A model generated the notes under the pieces. That model was not told the origin of the DNA and did not search any database. It saw nothing but the letters and a program-made list of their open reading frames with translations. Of a stretch of 64,000 nt of DNA, positions 15,430 to 25,308 are shown one piece after another (position 1 is the first letter of the stretch; each line of letters opens with the position of its first letter). The position numbers were made by a program, and so were the translations under genes. The stretch comes from Paenibacillus lupini (GTDB lineage: Bacteria > Bacillota > Bacilli > Paenibacillales > Paenibacillaceae), in contig NZ_JAASRW010000008.1 in assembly GCF_011761355.1 (NCBI RefSeq), forward strand, positions 57,504 to 121,503, written 5' to 3'.

Positions 15430-17970
15430 TTAGTGAGCAGTGATCAGGATCACGCCAGCTTCGTCGTTTCCGTTGTAAGAAGTACCGCTACCTACTACAG
15501 TAACTTCGTATTTACCGGAAGCTGTGCCATAGTTATCAGCAGCAACCAGTACGTCTGTGAAGTTCGAAACTTCAACAGTTCCGTCAGTCTTCTTAATGAA
15601 GATTTGAGTAGCAGCTGTAGCTACAAACGGATTTGTAACGCCAGCAACTGTGAATTTCTTACCGCTAATATCAGTTACAGTTACGCCAGTAGCTTTAGCA
15701 TTCACGATTGCTTTAGCATCGTATTTACCGTCGCCAGCGCCTGCGCCTGTAGCAGCGTCAGTCAAAGTAACCAGATCGTTGTCAGCGTAAGTTGCACCAT
15801 AAGTAGTAGAATCTACGTTGAACGATTTTGTTTCACCATTAACATTCAGTTTAATAGTGTATACATTATCAGCAGCGTTAGTAGTTGTAGCAGTCATGGA
15901 CTTGCTGATGAACAGACCTTGAGCTTGAGCCAATTGGTCTACAGAGCCACTACCCAGAACGATTACGTATTGAGCAACGCCAGTGTCGCTAGAGCGAACA
16001 GCAATCGAAGCACCTTTAGTTACGTCAGCAGCAGTACCTGCAGTTACTGTCGAGTCAGCTGGAGTAGTAGTGTTAACTCCCAGTTTCAGGTATACAGTGC
16101 TGCTATCCAGACGGTAAGTTGTGCCAGCAGTTACTTTAGAAGCATCAACTGCAGTTACAGCTGCACCAGTCAGGCCAGTAACAGTGTCAACTGTCAAAGT
16201 AGGGTCAACCACTTTGTCAGCTGCGCTAACGAGAGTCAGACGACCGTTGCTGTCAGTTTTCAGCGGTACCAAAGTATTTTTAGCATAGTCACCATCTTTA
16301 GTGAATGCAGTTACTTTAGTGTTGTCTTTCAACGAGTAGTAAACTACTTTGTTGTAGACTTTATCGGAAACCATGCCGTTGTCGATGATGGAGTACTTAG
16401 TTGTGTTGTCTACATCAAGGATTACAGCAAAGTTAGAAGCTGCAACAGCTGCAGTAGTGGAATAGAATACTACTTTGCCATCTTTGTTCAGGTTGAACGC
16501 ATACTCAGTACCAATGTTGGATGCAGTCAGAGCTGAAACTTGAGTACCAGCTTGTGCGTAAGTTGTGCCGTTAACTGTGTAAGTTGCGTTACCTTTACCG
16601 TCATTACCTACACCTTGCAATTTGCCAGTTACAACGTTACGAGTCGCAACTACTTGCAGAGCCGTGTCACCGTTAACAACATAGTTAACGACGTCGTTTT
16701 CTTTCAGATCAGCCAGTTTAGCTGCTTTGCCGTCCAAAGTGATTGCAGTGTTAGCATCAACTTTAACAGAGTAGCCATCTTTACCGATGATTCTGCTGTA
16801 TGTGGAGTAAGATACTACCTCTTTGAATACATTGTCAGATTTCCAGTTGCTTACGAGAATAGCTTGAACATCGCCTTTGCTATTCAACAGCAGCTGAGCA
16901 TCTTGGTCATTAGTAAATGTATAAGGCAAAGCTTGCTCAACAGAGTTTACAAAGATTTTCACACCAGCAGTAGCTGTGTAAGAAGTAGCTCCGTTGTTCA
17001 CTTTAAATGTAAGATCAGCAGGAATCGCAGGAGTTGCAGAAGCATTTCCAAGCGAAATTGTGTCTACATCAGTAGAAGCACTAACGATTTTCCCAGCATC
17101 TTGAACGTCAGTTACTGCGATTACTTCGCCATTTTTGTTTTTCAGGACGCTAACTGTATGGCCCAACAGCTCAGACAGTTTTTTGCCGCCAGTAACGAAG
17201 AAATCTTTAGCAGTTGCAACGCTTTTACCACCAAGGTTAATTTGGCCACTGGAGTTCAGTGCGCCAGCAGTCAATACATTAGCTGGTTCAAACGCGCCGA
17301 GTTTGCTGATGAACAGTTTAGCAGCGTCGCCTTTGCCGTCGCCATCAGTGTCAACCAACAGGTAACCCAGGTCGCCGTCAGCATTGTAAGATACCAGTTG
17401 TTTATCCAATGTGTTAGATGTCAGTTCAGCAACTACACCACGAGTAGCGTTGGTACCGTTAGCTGCATCAACACCGTCGAAGAGACCAACTTCGTCAGCT
17501 TGAAGCAACACGTTGTAAGGCCACGAGCCGGACAGGTATTTGTCTTGGTAACCAAGAGCACGAACCAGGATCGCTACAACTTCTTCAAACTTGATAGTGT
17601 CATTAGGACGGAATTTACCGTTGTAACCTTGGATGAAGCCTTTAGCAGCAGCTGCATTGATGTAACCTGTGTACCAAGCGCCTTTTTTAACGTCTTTGAA
17701 TGCAGGAGCTGTGTTAGCCATCAAGTTTGCAGAGCTTTCGTTGCCAGTAGCAACGATAACGATTTTTGCCAGTTCAGCACGAGTAATCGTGTTGTCCGGT
17801 TTATAAGTACCATCTGCATAACCATTAACGATACCCAGTGCAGTGAGTTGCTCAACTGCGGATTGTACAGGTTTGCCCACTACATCAGATGGTGTAGCTG
17901 CAAACGCAGGAACTGCCAAAGCGGAAAGCATCGAGCCAGCAAGTGCTAGCGAAAGTAAACTTTTTTTCAT
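15430..17970 (-). CDS. Probable major S-layer protein with N-terminal SLH domains
   Basis: 846-residue exported protein. The signal peptide is MKKSLLSLALAGSMLSALAVPAFA (cleavage near AFA-AT). Three SLH motifs follow (about 28-190; ITRAELA, IKFEEVV and a weaker third), then a long Ala/Thr/Val/Asp-rich beta region without cysteine, as in self-assembling S-layer proteins. Codon use is strongly biased and repetitive: the opposite strand is open over almost the whole gene, which suggests very high expression. GAGGAGGAG lies upstream of ATG 17970. A second in-frame ATG at 18048 with its own GGGGGTGA would add 26 residues. The protein should attach to the pyruvylated polymer made with CsaB. Confidence 0.9.
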   Translation of the reverse strand: MKKSLLSLALAGSMLSALAVPAFAATPSDVVGKPVQSAVEQLTALGIVNGYADGTYKPDNTITRAELAKIVIVATGNESSANLMANTAPAFKDVKKGAWYTGYINAAAAKGFIQGYNGKFRPNDTIKFEEVVAILVRALGYQDKYLSGSWPYNVLLQADEVGLFDGVDAANGTNATRGVVAELTSNTLDKQLVSYNADGDLGYLLVDTDGDGKGDAAKLFISKLGAFEPANVLTAGALNSSGQINLGGKSVATAKDFFVTGGKKLSELLGHTVSVLKNKNGEVIAVTDVQDAGKIVSASTDVDTISLGNASATPAIPADLTFKVNNGATSYTATAGVKIFVNSVEQALPYTFTNDQDAQLLLNSKGDVQAILVSNWKSDNVFKEVVSYSTYSRIIGKDGYSVKVDANTAITLDGKAAKLADLKENDVVNYVVNGDTALQVVATRNVVTGKLQGVGNDGKGNATYTVNGTTYAQAGTQVSALTASNIGTEYAFNLNKDGKVVFYSTTAAVAASNFAVILDVDNTTKYSIIDNGMVSDKVYNKVVYYSLKDNTKVTAFTKDGDYAKNTLVPLKTDSNGRLTLVSAADKVVDPTLTVDTVTGLTGAAVTAVDASKVTAGTTYRLDSSTVYLKLGVNTTTPADSTVTAGTAADVTKGASIAVRSSDTGVAQYVIVLGSGSVDQLAQAQGLFISKSMTATTTNAADNVYTIKLNVNGETKSFNVDSTTYGATYADNDLVTLTDAATGAGAGDGKYDAKAIVNAKATGVTVTDISGKKFTVAGVTNPFVATAATQIFIKKTDGTVEVSNFTDVLVAADNYGTASGKYEVTVVGSGTSYNGNDEAGVILITAH

Positions 17971-18213
17971 AACCTTTTTTTCTCCTCCTCTAAATACCTT
18001 CGGTTGTTGAGAGTTTTGTGTAGATAATGAATTGCTCGTTTTTCTCATAGCCGATTCACCCCCTTCCCCGAGTTAAGAGCATTAAAATAATAATTTAATA
18101 TAAATGATGTCTGCTTCCATGCTTCAACCCTATGTAAGAACATGTCGCAGAAACTCGTAAACCTACGAAAAAACCATATAAATATATTACTAGAGAAGAC
18201 CTACCACTTTAAC

Positions 18214-18242
18214 ATTATACAATGGGCTATCCCTAGCGTAAA
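18214..18242 (-). promoter_or_regulatory. Sigma-A promoter of the S-layer gene
   Basis: TTTACG at 18237-18242, a 17-nt spacer, and TATAAT at 18214-18219 on the minus strand. Further promoters may exist upstream, as is common for S-layer genes. Confidence 0.72.
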
Positions 18243-18517
18243 GAGGAAGTTGAGAATTCATTCCACTTCGGGAAAGAATAGTAGTCCCAAGGTACTACAT
18301 GCCTCGCTGTTTGCAATGTCATGTAATTAAACGCACAGCAGTTCAAAAAGTTGCGCTCAGACCAGAAAAAGATCTAATTTTTTTTTTCGATTCGGTTGTT
18401 TATGTATTACTACCCTTCTCTAGGAGTATGTTATCAGTATAGCTTGGCCTATTAATCTCGTCGATGCTAAAGATTTTCCATGGATAAACTTACTTTGGAT
18501 ATTAATAGAAAGAAAAA

Positions 18518-18550
18518 TAGAGCAGTTCGGCCAAGAGCCGAGCTGCTCTA
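18518..18550 (-). terminator. Intrinsic terminator of the 1384-residue SLH protein gene
   Basis: TAGAGCAG-C-TCGGC pairs with GCCGA-A-CTGCTCTA around TCTTG, followed by TTTTT on the minus strand. It lies 5 nt past the stop. Confidence 0.88.
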
Positions 18551-18554
18551 CCCC

Positions 18555-21500
18555 TTAATTCGCGTATATTGCCGGTAATGTCTTGTTGCTTGCCATTACT
18601 TTAGCCATAATGATCGCTGCATCGCTTCTTAGCAGTCTCGCTCTAGGCTCAAACACATATCCAGCTTTCTTATCGTTAGGATTGATCATGGAGCCTTGGA
18701 TAAAGCCCTTTTTCTGAATCGCCAGAATAGATGGAATTGCATAGAAGTCTGCGTTTCCTGAGTCTTTGAAAGCTTTATCTAGAGCTGCTTTTGCCTTGGT
18801 AGAACTCGTCTCTAGTTTTAAATTGAGTGCCTTAGCCAGAATAACTGTAGCGTCCTGACGTGTCAAACTTGAATTAGGTTGGAAGCTCCTTGGCTGAGTA
18901 CCTCGGACAATGCCTGCCCTTGCAGCTGTCTCGATGTATCGGTAGTCATAAAGTGCATTAGTATTAATAATGGTTTCTCTATTAACATCCGCGAAATGAA
19001 GCTCTCCTTCATAATTAAGAGGAATATTCAGAGCCTTAACAATCATTCGAGCGAATTCGCCACGATTTACATATTGGTCAGCACCAAAAATACCTGTAGG
19101 ATCTACTGCATTCATGACGCCTTTAGCAAAAATAGCCTCCATTGCTTCACGGGCATAAGAGTGATCATTAATATCGTTATAACCATATGTCAACTTGCCA
19201 ACTACATAGTAACCAAACTTCACAAACGGAACTTTAATCGTATGTTTCTTTTCATCAACCGTACCGCCCATGTTCTCCCAGATATTCGAGTAAGGATCGT
19301 AGCGGAACACTGTTACTACAGTACCGGCTCCTTGCGAGATACTTGGATCATAAGATAATGTTAACGCCCCGGCTTGTGAAGGAATAACCTCCCTGCCATT
19401 ATTGTAACGTTTGAAGAATTGCTGATTTGAATCACCTTGAACAATAGCATATTGGTACGGATCAAGGCCTGTTGTTATTGGATCATATGCCTTCGTGACA
19501 TCATCATCGGCCTGACCGCCATCAATCCAGAAGAGCGAACTTACTTTAATAAAACGATTGGTAAAGAAGTCATCTAAATACAACTTCCCTGTTCTATTTT
19601 CTGTCCAGTAATTTGCAGGTTGCGTTCTAAACTCATAACGATTCAGCACACCATCTACTGGATTTGCGATACCAAACAACAGCTGGTTACCGCTATAAAT
19701 CTGACTTGCATTATTTGTAGTCGAGTTATAAGTCGGACGTACCAGCTTCGTACTTTTCGGGAAAGTAAGTGATAGCGTACCATCAAACACCTTGTGTGAG
19801 CTTGCCATCGTCTCAGTATATTGCGCTCCCGGAATGTTAGCCGGTTCGTAGTTGACACTCAACTCATCAGTTAATTTATCTTTGCCTCTTGTAATTACAA
19901 TAGGGATATCAGTTACCTTGTTTGCCTTCAAGCCTGTCACTCGCACTTTGTAAGCTTCCATAGGAACTGGAGTAACGGGATTCAGGCTATAATCCAGATA
20001 AGTTACCTTCTTAGCTAGAATCTTATTGATTGTCATTGAATCAGCGCCTGGGGAAGTAATAATGACATCCACATAATTCTGATTCAAATTTCGTTCTTCT
20101 GTTACTGGAGCAAGTACTGTGTAAGGAATCGCGATTGGATTAACCTCAAGACGGAAAGTAGCGCGAGGACCGGCCTCACCGCTGTTAAATACCGTCATCA
20201 CATATACCTGAGAACTTCCATCTTCCGGAATAGCTTGGTTATCCATAATGAAATAAAAATATTGTTTTTCCAGATCGTAATATACTTTGAAATTCCCATC
20301 AACTGATTGCCCTGGGTTTATGGCAGCGTAACGTTGGCCATTACGAGTTGGCGTGAATTCTTTTGTTAAATCCCACTTGATTGATTCTTTAAAGTTTGGT
20401 GAATCAATCTGCAATATATAATTTTTGAGCATGTTTTCCGTGCCGTTGCCATTGATGTCATCAAGCCTATCCTCCAAAGTAGCAGGATCCTGGCCAAGAT
20501 CTATAAAATCAAACGTTCCGTATACATCCATTAGGACTTCTTTGGTTGAATAGATGCTGGATACATTCGTGAAATTCGGATCATTAGCCCTTGGCGAATC
20601 CAGGTTTGCAGTATATGGATATACTCCGTCTGTATCTGGCGCTGGAATTGTAGGCAAGTTCTCCGGAATAATATTGAACTTTATTGTGTTCTCATAATTA
20701 TTCTTAGCCGTTTTAAATACAATTTTAATTGTATTTTCACCCGTCTTATTCAATACGCCATACGCAATATCTCTCGCTGTAGGTGAAGTAGAACTAGAAT
20801 TACTCTTAGTCTGATCGATAATGAATCGAGTCGCTGTATCATACTGCGGATCAGGATCAGGCTGTAAAGGAATTTCTACATTATTCAAGTAGAAGAATAC
20901 CGTCTGCGTTCTCTTATTCCCATCTTTCTGATATACAAGTTCATCCTCATTAGCAACATTAACGAACTGTCCCTTTATTTCGGACAATGCGCCAAACAAG
21001 AACTCCCTCCCCGCATCCGGTTGCATCGTTGTATCATACTTGATTGACATCCCGTCAAACAAACCATCATACTTCACATTTGGTCCATATAAGAGACGAA
21101 TACTTGCTTCTTTCATCCCAGTTGTGTTGCTTTGCAGCTTAAAATACAACTTTTGCGTTCCTGCTGTAGGCAGCTTGGATATCTCCATAAATACTCGCAA
21201 GAATGGCTGAGAAACACCATTAACAGTACGATAAACGATTTGAGTAGGATCGAGTTGCTTATAAGAAATATCAGGTGCAGATACAGCATTAGAATCAGTG
21301 CTATCATTTAGCGTCTTACCAGAACTATTCGCCAGCTTCATAATATTCTTATAACCACCAACAATCGATGTATAGTTGCCAATCAACACTTCGACACCTA
21401 ATGGCAAAGAATAAATATCTGCATTCTCAATATCCGTTCCATCCAAAACTTCTAGCTGCGATGAGGAATTACTCATTGCTGCAGTGTAACCATTCAGATA

Positions 21501-22709
21501 ATTCACATCATAGATAAATGGCAACGTATTATCATGAAGCGTAAAAGATACAGTACTGGATTGCTGGGACTGTTCATCTACAACGTTATACCCTTGCAGC
21601 TTAAAGCTATATCTCGTCTCATACTGAAGATCCGTTGTGGTGATTGGTGCAACTACTCCTAAATCAACCTCAAACCCTACTGTAACAAACTTAGTAGATG
21701 GAGTAACTGTATTGATATCTGGGAGTACTGTAATATTATCTTGAGTAAACGGAACTTCTGCTTTCCATTGCGGAAGTAGTTTAAAACGTGATGCCAAGTC
21801 ATTTTTACTAGTCACGTCTGGCGTATAAACTCCTGCTGTACTTGTGCTTTTAATTGGAATAATGGCTTTACCCGAAAGCGATAGCTTATTACCTTGTTTA
21901 GCTGATAGGTCGGAGCCTTTTTCCAAATCAACTGATGATACCTGATCACTTAAGCTCAAGTCATAGAATGTAACAGAACCATTATAAAAAGCGATCTCTC
22001 TAGTTGTCTCAACCACTTGAGTGTTGTTCGCTACTTGAATAGTTACAATATTTTTACCAGCCTTGATATTGAGCGGCGATGCAACGAAACTATAATCGCC
22101 TGCATCAGAAACCCTATACTCAAAGCTTTTACCATTCAAAACAACAGTTACTTTCGTTGCATTAGGTGCTTTACCACTAATGGAGATGTCTTCATTGGTT
22201 TTGCCGTCAGACAAATTGGATTGTAAAACCGTAGTCTGATCTTCTAAAATACTGTAACTAGTTCCTCGGATAGATGCTACCAAATCATAAAGCATTGGAC
22301 TATTGCGGTATTCAATATAGATTGATTCTGATACCGTCGAAGATCCATAGATGCCTTTAAAAGTGATTTTATTAATGCCTGGATAAAGCTCTACATTGTT
22401 CACTGAAATGTTATTCCCACTTAGTGAAATATTCGCTGTTTGATTCTCAATCTTATTTCCCGGGAGCTCGGTTCCATTGCTATTCACATTATAGACACTA
22501 TAACTGATTGAGTTCCCTACAACATTATTAATTGTACCATTGAGTGTTACACGCTGGTCGGTTGTAATACGAGCATTTTTTAGTTCGTACTTCTCATTAT
22601 TAAACAAGAAGTAATTACCTGCTGCAGAAGCCTTGTGAGGTGTACTAAACGGTGGCAGCAGCGTAATTAGAAGCGCCAGTGATAGCACGAGTGATATAAG
22701 CTTTTTCAA
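18555..22709 (-). CDS. Giant secreted protein with C-terminal SLH domains
   Basis: 1384 residues. The signal peptide is at 1-30 (LISLVLSLALLITLLPP). A long beta-rich extracellular part contains Ig-like segments in the first third (for example VSISGKAPNATKVTV-like strands near 175-240) and no enzyme motif that I recognise. Three SLH motifs occupy about 1185-1384 (YVNRGEFARMIVKAL, LTRQDATVILAKAL, LRSDAAIIMAK). It starts at TTG 22709, with GGAGG 9 nt upstream. It has its own terminator, and 588 nt of gene-free sequence lies upstream. It is likely displayed on the wall alongside the S-layer protein; a structural or adhesive role is inferred. Confidence 0.88.
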   Translation of the reverse strand: MKKLISLVLSLALLITLLPPFSTPHKASAAGNYFLFNNEKYELKNARITTDQRVTLNGTINNVVGNSISYSVYNVNSNGTELPGNKIENQTANISLSGNNISVNNVELYPGINKITFKGIYGSSTVSESIYIEYRNSPMLYDLVASIRGTSYSILEDQTTVLQSNLSDGKTNEDISISGKAPNATKVTVVLNGKSFEYRVSDAGDYSFVASPLNIKAGKNIVTIQVANNTQVVETTREIAFYNGSVTFYDLSLSDQVSSVDLEKGSDLSAKQGNKLSLSGKAIIPIKSTSTAGVYTPDVTSKNDLASRFKLLPQWKAEVPFTQDNITVLPDINTVTPSTKFVTVGFEVDLGVVAPITTTDLQYETRYSFKLQGYNVVDEQSQQSSTVSFTLHDNTLPFIYDVNYLNGYTAAMSNSSSQLEVLDGTDIENADIYSLPLGVEVLIGNYTSIVGGYKNIMKLANSSGKTLNDSTDSNAVSAPDISYKQLDPTQIVYRTVNGVSQPFLRVFMEISKLPTAGTQKLYFKLQSNTTGMKEASIRLLYGPNVKYDGLFDGMSIKYDTTMQPDAGREFLFGALSEIKGQFVNVANEDELVYQKDGNKRTQTVFFYLNNVEIPLQPDPDPQYDTATRFIIDQTKSNSSSTSPTARDIAYGVLNKTGENTIKIVFKTAKNNYENTIKFNIIPENLPTIPAPDTDGVYPYTANLDSPRANDPNFTNVSSIYSTKEVLMDVYGTFDFIDLGQDPATLEDRLDDINGNGTENMLKNYILQIDSPNFKESIKWDLTKEFTPTRNGQRYAAINPGQSVDGNFKVYYDLEKQYFYFIMDNQAIPEDGSSQVYVMTVFNSGEAGPRATFRLEVNPIAIPYTVLAPVTEERNLNQNYVDVIITSPGADSMTINKILAKKVTYLDYSLNPVTPVPMEAYKVRVTGLKANKVTDIPIVITRGKDKLTDELSVNYEPANIPGAQYTETMASSHKVFDGTLSLTFPKSTKLVRPTYNSTTNNASQIYSGNQLLFGIANPVDGVLNRYEFRTQPANYWTENRTGKLYLDDFFTNRFIKVSSLFWIDGGQADDDVTKAYDPITTGLDPYQYAIVQGDSNQQFFKRYNNGREVIPSQAGALTLSYDPSISQGAGTVVTVFRYDPYSNIWENMGGTVDEKKHTIKVPFVKFGYYVVGKLTYGYNDINDHSYAREAMEAIFAKGVMNAVDPTGIFGADQYVNRGEFARMIVKALNIPLNYEGELHFADVNRETIINTNALYDYRYIETAARAGIVRGTQPRSFQPNSSLTRQDATVILAKALNLKLETSSTKAKAALDKAFKDSGNADFYAIPSILAIQKKGFIQGSMINPNDKKAGYVFEPRARLLRSDAAIIMAKVMASNKTLPAIYAN

Positions 22710-23297
22710 AACGATGATCCTCCTTTATGTTATGGCAATTTGCATGAATGAAGTGAGTAACAATCGACTAGTCCAACTGGGTGACATTGCAATTAGAGGT
22801 CGATTAATATGAGTCGCTATTGCTTCCTCCCTTGCTGTTCTCGGATCCAAGGATATGATGGATATTCATAGCCTGACATGAGAATAGTTCTGTAGTGTAG
22901 TTATCGGTTCGAAAAGCCTAAAATGTTAGGTTATTCGGCATATTGGAATTATAAAGAAATTTTAATGATAGGAGCTATTGAGCTCCCTCCTTACATTGGA
23001 TTTACTCCACTAATTCGTCATTTACAGCAACTTCGAATTGTCTAGGCTGGATTTCATCCAGCGTTATTTTACTGAAATATGATTACTAGGAGCTTTAGCG
23101 CTCATTTTATTGGATCGAATCCAACGTAGGTAGGTCAGTAATGCCGAAGACGACGATATTGCTCGATGAAATCCAATCTAGCCCGAGGACAATCCATTGG
23201 GACGATTACTAAGAAATCAAACAAAAAAAAGGTTGTCCCAAAAGCAAACTTTCTGCCTTTCGGAACAACCTTTTTATATGAGCTATTATAAGATTTA
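22710..23297. other. Gene-free stretch with several small hairpins
   Basis: It holds the start region of the 1384-residue protein gene and, at 23227-23274, the terminator of the tagO-like gene. Between them lie four short inverted repeats: GGAGCT/AGCTCC (22971-22986), GCTGGAT/ATCCAGC (23046-23062), GAGC/GCTC (23090-23103) and TTGGAT/ATCCAA (23110-23124). The element AGGAGCT...ATTGGAT occurs twice, about 118 bp apart. No convincing consensus promoter or gene was found. Confidence 0.5.
23227..23274 (-). terminator. Intrinsic terminator of the tagO/wecA-like gene
   Basis: AAGGTTGTTCC pairs with GGGACAACCTT (one G-U) around a 22-nt loop, then eight T follow on the minus strand. Confidence 0.85.
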
Positions 23298-24434
23298 TTA
23301 TTTCGAGCTTCTCGCGTCGACTTTCGAGCGAAGCACACGGTTTAATAAGTTAATAACCGGGCGGCGCGACTTGTCTACGATACCGATGAGTTCCGCACCG
23401 ATCTGCAGGCTGAAGATCACCAGGCAGATGACGATGAACGTAATCCAGTTTGCAGCGGTTGATTGAACGACCGTGGATTGCAGGATTGCAAAGCCGCCGA
23501 ACACTGCTGCCACTCCCCAGATAATCAGAACCGTACGACGGTGGCTGAAGCCAAGCTCTTGCAAGCAATGATGCAGATGTCCTTTGTCCGGTGCAAAGAT
23601 CGGACGCTTGTTCACCAAACGGCGGATAATTGCGAAGAATGTATCGGACAGTGGTACACCAATGATAAGTAGCGGTGTTACGAACGATACGATCGTAATC
23701 TGCTTAAAGCTCGTCATCGAGAGCATCGCTAGGCAGAAGCCTAGGAACAAGGAGCCTGAATCACCCATAAAGATTTTGGCTGGATGGAAGTTGAAGTACA
23801 AGAATCCAACAATACCACCAAGCAGCAGAACGCTGAGCAGGATAATCGGTACATTGCCCATGATGATCGCCATCACAAGAATGGTACCAATCGCGATAGC
23901 GGATACACCGCCCGCCAGTCCGTCTAGTCCATCGATCAGGTTAATCGCATTCGTAACGCCCACGATCCAGAAAATCGTAAGCGGTATGGATACCCAAGCT
24001 TCAATCGGCTGCATCGTTGCTCCGAACGGTACGTTCAGAAGATCGATCTTCACGCCAAAGCCGAATACGACAACGCAAGCTGCTGCGATCTGAGCAACCA
24101 GCTTCACTTTTGCCGACAGCTCAAAGCGGTCATCGAAAGCGCCGATCAGAATAATAATCGTACCGCCAACCAGTACAGCACGGATCAGGTTGGTTCCCTC
24201 ATGGTTCAGCAATCCATCCGGAATGAATGGCATGAGGATCAGGAATCCAATTGCAAAAGCAAGATAAATTCCGAGACCGCCCATCCGCGGCATAATCCGT
24301 GTATGCACTTTGCGATGGTTCGGTTTATCAATCGCTCCGACCTTGAAAGCGAATTTTTTAACAAGCGGTGTCATAACTAAAGCTATTATTAGAGATATGA
24401 TAAATCCTAATGTGTAAAGTAAGCCTGCTGGCAT
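23298..24434 (-). CDS. Undecaprenyl-phosphate GlcNAc-1-phosphate transferase (TagO/WecA type)
   Basis: Polytopic membrane enzyme of the MraY/WecA family. It transfers a sugar-1-phosphate from a UDP-sugar to undecaprenyl phosphate, the first step of lipid-linked wall-polymer synthesis. Family motifs: FDDRFEL (catalytic Asp pair near 100), LIDGLDGLAGG (near 165), GDSGSLFLGF (near 225) and HLHHC (near 290), among about eleven hydrophobic segments. 378 residues is normal. GGGGAG lies 9 nt upstream of the ATG, and a good promoter lies at 24471-24500. Together with TagA, CsaB and the SLH proteins nearby it probably starts the secondary wall polymer to which the S-layer binds. UDP-GlcNAc as substrate is the family norm, not shown here. 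Confidence 0.93.
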   Translation of the reverse strand: MPAGLLYTLGFIISLIIALVMTPLVKKFAFKVGAIDKPNHRKVHTRIMPRMGGLGIYLAFAIGFLILMPFIPDGLLNHEGTNLIRAVLVGGTIIILIGAFDDRFELSAKVKLVAQIAAACVVVFGFGVKIDLLNVPFGATMQPIEAWVSIPLTIFWIVGVTNAINLIDGLDGLAGGVSAIAIGTILVMAIIMGNVPIILLSVLLLGGIVGFLYFNFHPAKIFMGDSGSLFLGFCLAMLSMTSFKQITIVSFVTPLLIIGVPLSDTFFAIIRRLVNKRPIFAPDKGHLHHCLQELGFSHRRTVLIIWGVAAVFGGFAILQSTVVQSTAANWITFIVICLVIFSLQIGAELIGIVDKSRRPVINLLNRVLRSKVDARSSK

Positions 24435-24470
24435 ATTGTGCAGCTCCCCTTTTTCTATCTACCGAAGTGA

Positions 24471-24500
24471 ATTATACTCCGACAGTAGAAGAAACTCCAA
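24471..24500 (-). promoter_or_regulatory. Promoter of the tagO/wecA-like gene
   Basis: TTGGAG at 24495-24500, an 18-nt spacer and TATAAT at 24471-24476 on the minus strand, just downstream of the tagA stop. Confidence 0.65.
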
Positions 24501-24539
24501 ATCCCGTTTTCACGTATTTTCAACGGTTTTGGGAGGTTA

Positions 24540-25301
24540 TTACGTAGTAGAGCGTGGTTTCTTGACGTTTTCTTTATCACGAACCACTTTCACGACGAAT
24601 TTCGGCAAAACCAACATTCTTGGCAGCCGTTTCGGCTCCTGTAATAACCGGTAAAACCACTCCAAACGCAGCTTCTGGAACAACATTGGCGCTCTCTTGA
24701 GCTTGCCTGCCACAATATCGAAGCTTCCTCCAACTCCCATAATAAAGGGTACGCCGAGCTGCTTCTTATATTTGGCAATCCAAGGCTCCTGTGTTTCCGC
24801 GCCTCTTGCCACGAACAGTAAATCAGGTGCTGCTTGCCGAATTTCTTCGATTACTTCAGCGTCTTGATCAGCGCCAAAATATCCATCGCGGTAGCCTACG
24901 ATGCGAACCTGCGGATATTGCAGCTGTAATTTCTCTGCCGCCGCTTCAATCACTTCCTGCGACGTACCCAGCAAATAAGCTGTCCATTTCCGTTTTTCGC
25001 CCTCTTGCATAAGACGATGCAACAGGTCAAAGCCCGTTACGCGTTCTGTCACTGGCGTACCAACGAAATTGGCCGCCCATACGACTCCCGCACCGTCCGG
25101 TACGATAAGCTCGGCTTTTCTCATCATCTTGTAATAATCTTGGCTCTCTACCGCCGACATTATCATAATTGGATTAGCCGTAATGACATGCGTCTGGCGC
25201 TTATGCTCAATTGCTTCTGTTAGGTAGCTGACCGTTTCGTCCATGCTCATCTTGGAGAATGGAATTCCGTAAATCGGCACCGTTGGAACTTGTTTCGACA
25301 A
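24540..25301 (-). CDS. tagA: WecG/TagA/CpsF family glycosyltransferase
   Basis: Glycosyltransferase that adds ManNAc (or a related sugar) to the lipid-linked GlcNAc, the second step of wall-polymer linkage-unit synthesis, at the inner face of the membrane. It carries the family core: TANPIMIM, VPDGAGVVWAAN, LLGTSQEV, FVARGAETQEPWI and GVGGSFDIVAGKLKRAP, followed by a basic C-terminus that should contact the membrane. The TTG at 25301 (GAGGTGA upstream, 7 nt after the csaB stop) is preferred; an ATG at 25343 would overlap csaB and add 14 non-conserved residues. It is translationally close to csaB and probably in one operon with DUF5693 and csaB. Confidence 0.9.
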   Translation of the reverse strand: MSKQVPTVPIYGIPFSKMSMDETVSYLTEAIEHKRQTHVITANPIMIMSAVESQDYYKMMRKAELIVPDGAGVVWAANFVGTPVTERVTGFDLLHRLMQEGEKRKWTAYLLGTSQEVIEAAAEKLQLQYPQVRIVGYRDGYFGADQDAEVIEEIRQAAPDLLFVARGAETQEPWIAKYKKQLGVPFIMGVGGSFDIVAGKLKRAPMLFQKLRLEWFYRLLQEPKRLPRMLVLPKFVVKVVRDKENVKKPRSTT

Positions 25302-25308
25302 GTGAAAA

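Larger units (their letters stand above)
17971..18554 (-). promoter_or_regulatory. Long leader and promoter region of the S-layer gene
   Basis: This 584-nt stretch holds the terminator of the upstream gene (18518-18550), a sigma-A promoter (18214-18242), a leader of about 236 nt, and an upstream in-frame ATG (18046-18048) with the ribosome binding site GGGGGTGA 8 nt before it. The upstream start would encode a 26-residue extension read in frame into the S-layer protein. A nine-base T-run lies near 18380. No separate gene is credible. Confidence 0.75.

Noticed and set aside
15433-17949. Two long plus-strand open frames (367 and 469 codons) opposite the S-layer gene
   Set aside because: They are mirror frames produced by the extreme codon bias of the S-layer gene. 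Their products are Ser/Cys/Asn-rich without domains, and no ribosome binding sites were seen.
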